A stretch of 16,313 bases of DNA from Gracilibacteraceae bacterium (GTDB lineage: Bacteria; Bacillota; Desulfitobacteriia; Desulfitobacteriales; Syntrophobotulaceae): NCBI GenBank assembly GCA_031263945.1, contig JAISEW010000103.1:1-16313 (forward strand), read 5' to 3'. The notes under the pieces are model-generated. The model did not search any database. It was not told the DNA's origin and saw only the letters and a program-made list of their open reading frames with translations. This document shows, in pieces, positions 14,331-16,313 of the stretch. The stretch's first letter is position 1. Each line of letters begins with the position of its first letter. The position numbers and the translations under genes were made by a program.

Positions 14331-14710
14331 ATGAGGATGGCGCTGGGTGGCGCGGTTACAATGTTTTGGCGCTGGCCTGGCTGGGCGACGCCGTTTTTGA
14401 GTTATGGGTGCGCGAACGCTTGCTGACGGGCGGCGCCGCGGCCAAGGCTGACGAACTGCATACGCGGGCCGTGGCGCTTGTGCAGGCCAAAAATCAGGCG
14501 GAGCTGATCCTGCGCCTGCAGCCGCTTTTAACGGAAGAAGAAGCGTATGTGTACCGGCTCGGGCGCAATGCCGGCGGCCGGCGCCCGCAAGGCGCGGATC
14601 TTCTCACGTATCGGCGCGCGACGGCGCTGGAGGTTTTGGTCGGCTATTGGCATGTCACCGGGCAGAAGACCCGGTTGGAGGAGATGCTGGAGAATATGGC
14701 ATGGAAGTAA
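14327..14710 (+). CDS. mrnC: Mini-ribonuclease III
   Basis: The 127-residue RNase III-like enzyme without a dsRNA-binding domain matures 23S rRNA ends in Bacillota. The core motif LAWLGDAVFELWVRERLL (16-33) has the catalytic Asp21. The second acidic motif is in RATALEVLVGYWHV (97-110) with Glu102, and the middle has the family's NQAELI and RGRN-like (RLGRNAGG) stretch. The GTG start overlaps the cysS stop as GTGA, giving the usual MrnC size; longer in-frame starts would lie inside cysS. The cysS-mrnC pair is a well-known Bacillota arrangement. Its 3' end overlaps thyX by ten bases. Confidence 0.95.
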   Translation: MNEDGAGWRGYNVLALAWLGDAVFELWVRERLLTGGAAAKADELHTRAVALVQAKNQAELILRLQPLLTEEEAYVYRLGRNAGGRRPQGADLLTYRRATALEVLVGYWHVTGQKTRLEEMLENMAWK

Positions 14711-15372
14711 ATTTGATTTCATATACGCCGGAACCGGAAAAGGTCGTGGCCGCCGCCGCCCGGCTCTGTTATTCCTCCGCGGCCGTGCCGGAACTGCTGG
14801 AGGGGCTCGGCCCGGATGAAACCGCCCGGCTGGTAAAAAAGCTGTATGAGATGGGGCATTTGTCAACATTTGAGCACGTCAGTTTTCAGTTTTCCGTGGA
14901 CGGGGTTTCCCGCGCGTTATCGCATCAGCTGGTGCGGCACCGAATTGCCAGTTATTCCCAAAGATCGCAGCGTTATGTGCGGGAAACAGGGTTTCGTTAT
15001 GTGGCGCCGCCTTCCGTGCGGGAAAAACCGGAAGCACTTAGGAGATTTCAGGCGGCGATGGAGTATTTGCAGGCGGGTTACGCGGCGCTGCTGGCGGAAG
15101 TGCCGGCGGAGGACGCGCGCTATATTCTGCCCAACGCCTGTGTGACTTCTTTGCTGGTGACTATGAACGCGCGGGCGCTGCTCCATTTTTTTGAGCTGCG
15201 TACCTGCATCCGGGCGCAGTGGGAGATCCGGGAAATGGCCTGCCAAATGTTGGAGATAGCGCGCGAGGTCGCTCCGGCGCTGTTTCAGTCGGCCGGTCCC
15301 GCCTGCGAATCGAAGGGATTTTGTCCGGAAGGCGAGTTGAGCTGTAAAAAAAATGGCACAAAACACCGATAA
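14701..15372 (+). CDS. thyX: Flavin-dependent thymidylate synthase ThyX
   Basis: The 223-residue FAD enzyme methylates dUMP to dTMP using methylene-tetrahydrofolate and NAD(P)H, without producing dihydrofolate. The ThyX motif RHRxxSxxxxSxR is present as RHRIASYSQRSQRYV (79-93), preceded by HLSTFEHVSFQF. The substrate-binding C-terminal part has NARALLHFFELRTCIRAQWEIR. The ATG at 14701 lies within the mrnC end, with GGAG eight bases upstream; an earlier in-frame ATG at 14647 would add 18 unrelated residues. It lies in a translation/rRNA operon between mrnC and rlmB, an arrangement seen in some Clostridia and Negativicutes. Its 3' end overlaps rlmB by 20 bases and includes a run of eight A. Confidence 0.96.
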   Translation: MEVNLISYTPEPEKVVAAAARLCYSSAAVPELLEGLGPDETARLVKKLYEMGHLSTFEHVSFQFSVDGVSRALSHQLVRHRIASYSQRSQRYVRETGFRYVAPPSVREKPEALRRFQAAMEYLQAGYAALLAEVPAEDARYILPNACVTSLLVTMNARALLHFFELRTCIRAQWEIREMACQMLEIAREVAPALFQSAGPACESKGFCPEGELSCKKNGTKHR

Positions 15373-16123
15373 AGATATACTGTGCGGACGCAACGCGGTG
15401 CTGGAACTTCTGCGTTCCGGGCGGGAGATCCATAAACTGTGGCTGAAAAGCGGGAGCGGGCGGAATAATGATATTCGCCGGGTGGCGGCGGAGCGGGGCA
15501 TTCCCGTGCAAAACGCGGATGAAGCGGCTCTGTCCCGGCTGACCGGCGCCGCTCGTCACCAGGGTGTGGCGGCTTGGACCGCCGCCTTGGAATACGCGGA
15601 TGTTGACGATATTTTAGCCGCCGCGGCCGCCGGGGGAGAAGAGGCGTTTATCGTCGCGCTGGATGAGGTGGAAGACCCGCAGAATCTGGGAGCGATCTTG
15701 CGCAGCGCCGAAGGGATGGGAGTGCATGGCGTACTCATTCCCAAACGCCGCAGCGCGGGCCTGACGGCGGCTGTGGCCCGGGCCGCCGCCGGAGCGATGG
15801 AATATGTGCCGGTGGCGCGGGTGGGCAATATGGCGCGGACTTTGGCGCTTTTGAAGGAACAGGGCTTATGGATCACCGGAGCGGAACAGGACGGTGCGCC
15901 GATCGCCGGCGCCGATCTGACCGGCCCCCGCGCGCTGGTGCTGGGCGGGGAGGATAAAGGCCTGGGGCATACAGTCCGCGCCGCCTGTGACGAAATAGTG
16001 TCGCTGCCGCTGCTGGGGCGCGTATCGTCTTATAACGTCAGCGCCGCCGCCGCTATTTTCATGTATGAGACCCGCAGGCAAAGAATGGCCGCCGCGAAGC
16101 GGGATGGGTCGCCGTTGATTTAG
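15353..16123 (+). CDS. rlmB: 23S rRNA (guanosine-2'-O)-methyltransferase, RlmB/TrmH (SPOUT) family
   Basis: This 256-residue SPOUT methyltransferase methylates the 2'-OH of G2251 (E. coli numbering) in the peptidyl-transferase region of 23S rRNA. The N-terminal substrate-binding domain (about 7-80) starts with LCGRNAVLELL. The SpoU core has motif 1 ALDEVEDPQNLGAILRSAEG (102-121), motif 2 LVLGGEDKGL and motif 3 SLPLLGRVSSYNVSAAAAI, whose trefoil knot binds S-adenosylmethionine. The ATG is the only start in its frame, since an in-frame TGA lies 13 bases upstream. No good ribosome site is seen, so it probably depends on coupling to thyX, which it overlaps by 20 bases. It is the last gene of the hyp-cysS operon. 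Confidence 0.94.
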   Translation: MAQNTDKDILCGRNAVLELLRSGREIHKLWLKSGSGRNNDIRRVAAERGIPVQNADEAALSRLTGAARHQGVAAWTAALEYADVDDILAAAAAGGEEAFIVALDEVEDPQNLGAILRSAEGMGVHGVLIPKRRSAGLTAAVARAAAGAMEYVPVARVGNMARTLALLKEQGLWITGAEQDGAPIAGADLTGPRALVLGGEDKGLGHTVRAACDEIVSLPLLGRVSSYNVSAAAAIFMYETRRQRMAAAKRDGSPLI

Positions 16124-16181
16124 ATTTTTGAAAAAATTCCGATTTTCTTACCATGCGCTAAGTGTTTTTCTTTCTCGCCTT

Positions 16182-16190
16182 TGTTATGAT
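16182..16190 (+). promoter_or_regulatory. Candidate extended -10 promoter of the small membrane protein gene
   Basis: TGT followed by TATGAT (16185-16190) makes an extended -10. The best -35 position has only weak matches. It lies in an AT-rich gap (16124-16228) between rlmB and the next gene. I see no clear intrinsic terminator for rlmB in this gap. Confidence 0.45.
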
Positions 16191-16228
16191 AAAGCGGTAA
16201 TCAGCCAAATCATGCGGGAGGTGAAGCA

Positions 16229-16313
16229 ATGGGGGTGTTTCTGATGTTTATCGCTGGGATGATCTTCCTGGCCGGTGTTCTCTTTGTTCGACCCAAGGTC
16301 AAAACCAAGACTG
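16229..16313 (+). CDS. Membrane-anchored protein of unknown function, partial (C-terminus beyond window)
   Basis: Only 28 codons are visible: a hydrophobic segment (about residues 2-20, MFIAGMIFLAGVLFV-like) followed by a basic stretch RPKVKTKT. This is a single N-terminal transmembrane anchor or signal anchor with the positive residues on its C-terminal side. A strong ribosome site GGGAGGTGA lies a few bases before the ATG, and the gene has its own candidate promoter, so it is probably real and separate from the rlmB operon. Many Bacillota have a NYN-domain gene (yacP) after rlmB; this N-terminus does not look like it. A membrane-anchored SPFH/band-7 type protein is one possibility, but too little is present to tell. 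Confidence 0.6.
   Translation, partial: MGVFLMFIAGMIFLAGVLFVRPKVKTKT

Noticed and set aside
14937..14981. ThyX motif with Ser where the textbook form RHRxxSxNxxSxR has Asn
   Set aside because: The SYSQ form is, from memory, also found in functional ThyX proteins such as the mycobacterial enzyme, so it is not a lost active site.
1..16313. CRISPR arrays, insertion sequences, prophage or defence genes
   Set aside because: There are no regularly spaced repeats, transposase or integrase motifs, or terminal inverted repeats; every region is filled by recognisable core or metabolic genes.

Overview
The window is GC-rich, densely packed bacterial chromosome with short gaps and many start/stop overlaps of the ATGA or GTGA type. 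The gene set is plsX-rnc-smc-ftsY, cysS-mrnC-thyX-rlmB, a Mini-RNase III, a four-cysteine L32 and frequent TTG/GTG starts. This points to Bacillota, most likely a high-GC Negativicutes- or Clostridia-type anaerobe. That placement rests on gene content alone and is moderate confidence. The NiFe-hydrogenase maturation genes hypCDE suggest hydrogen metabolism.

Layout. (1) Positions 1-1885, minus strand: a two-gene unit with a CobW-family (COG0523) metal-homeostasis GTPase, followed with an ATGA overlap by an unusual protein that joins a short CobW-like P-loop domain to a YcgR/UPF0718-type permease. The permease runs off the left edge. (2) Positions 1917-2005 hold divergent promoters. The rightward one drives tRNA-Gly(CCC), with rpmF behind it. 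An intrinsic-terminator-like hairpin separates rpmF from plsX. (3) Positions 2426-9688, plus strand: plsX, rnc, smc, ftsY, mtnA, almost without gaps. The fatty-acid synthesis genes that often lie between plsX and rnc in Bacillota are absent. (4) Positions 9692-10417, minus strand: a PglC/WcaJ-type phosphoglycosyl transferase, convergent with mtnA. (5) Positions 10459-10487: divergent promoters that share their -35 region. (6) Positions 10523-16123, plus strand: hypC, hypD, hypE, cysS, mrnC, thyX, rlmB, apparently one long operon. (7) A short AT-rich gap with a candidate extended -10 promoter, then the start of a small membrane protein cut by the right edge.

How the genes work together. Region 1 is probably a metal (zinc-like) handling module. 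Region 3 combines phospholipid synthesis initiation, dsRNA processing, chromosome organisation, membrane protein targeting and methylthioribose-1-phosphate metabolism. Region 6 joins assembly of the Fe(CN)2CO ligands of NiFe hydrogenase to a translation/rRNA/nucleotide block: Cys-tRNA synthesis, 23S rRNA maturation, dTMP synthesis and 23S rRNA methylation. The most unusual item is the GTPase-permease fusion at the left edge. The rest is recognisable core machinery with some atypical arrangements. I found no clearly novel defence or mobile system.
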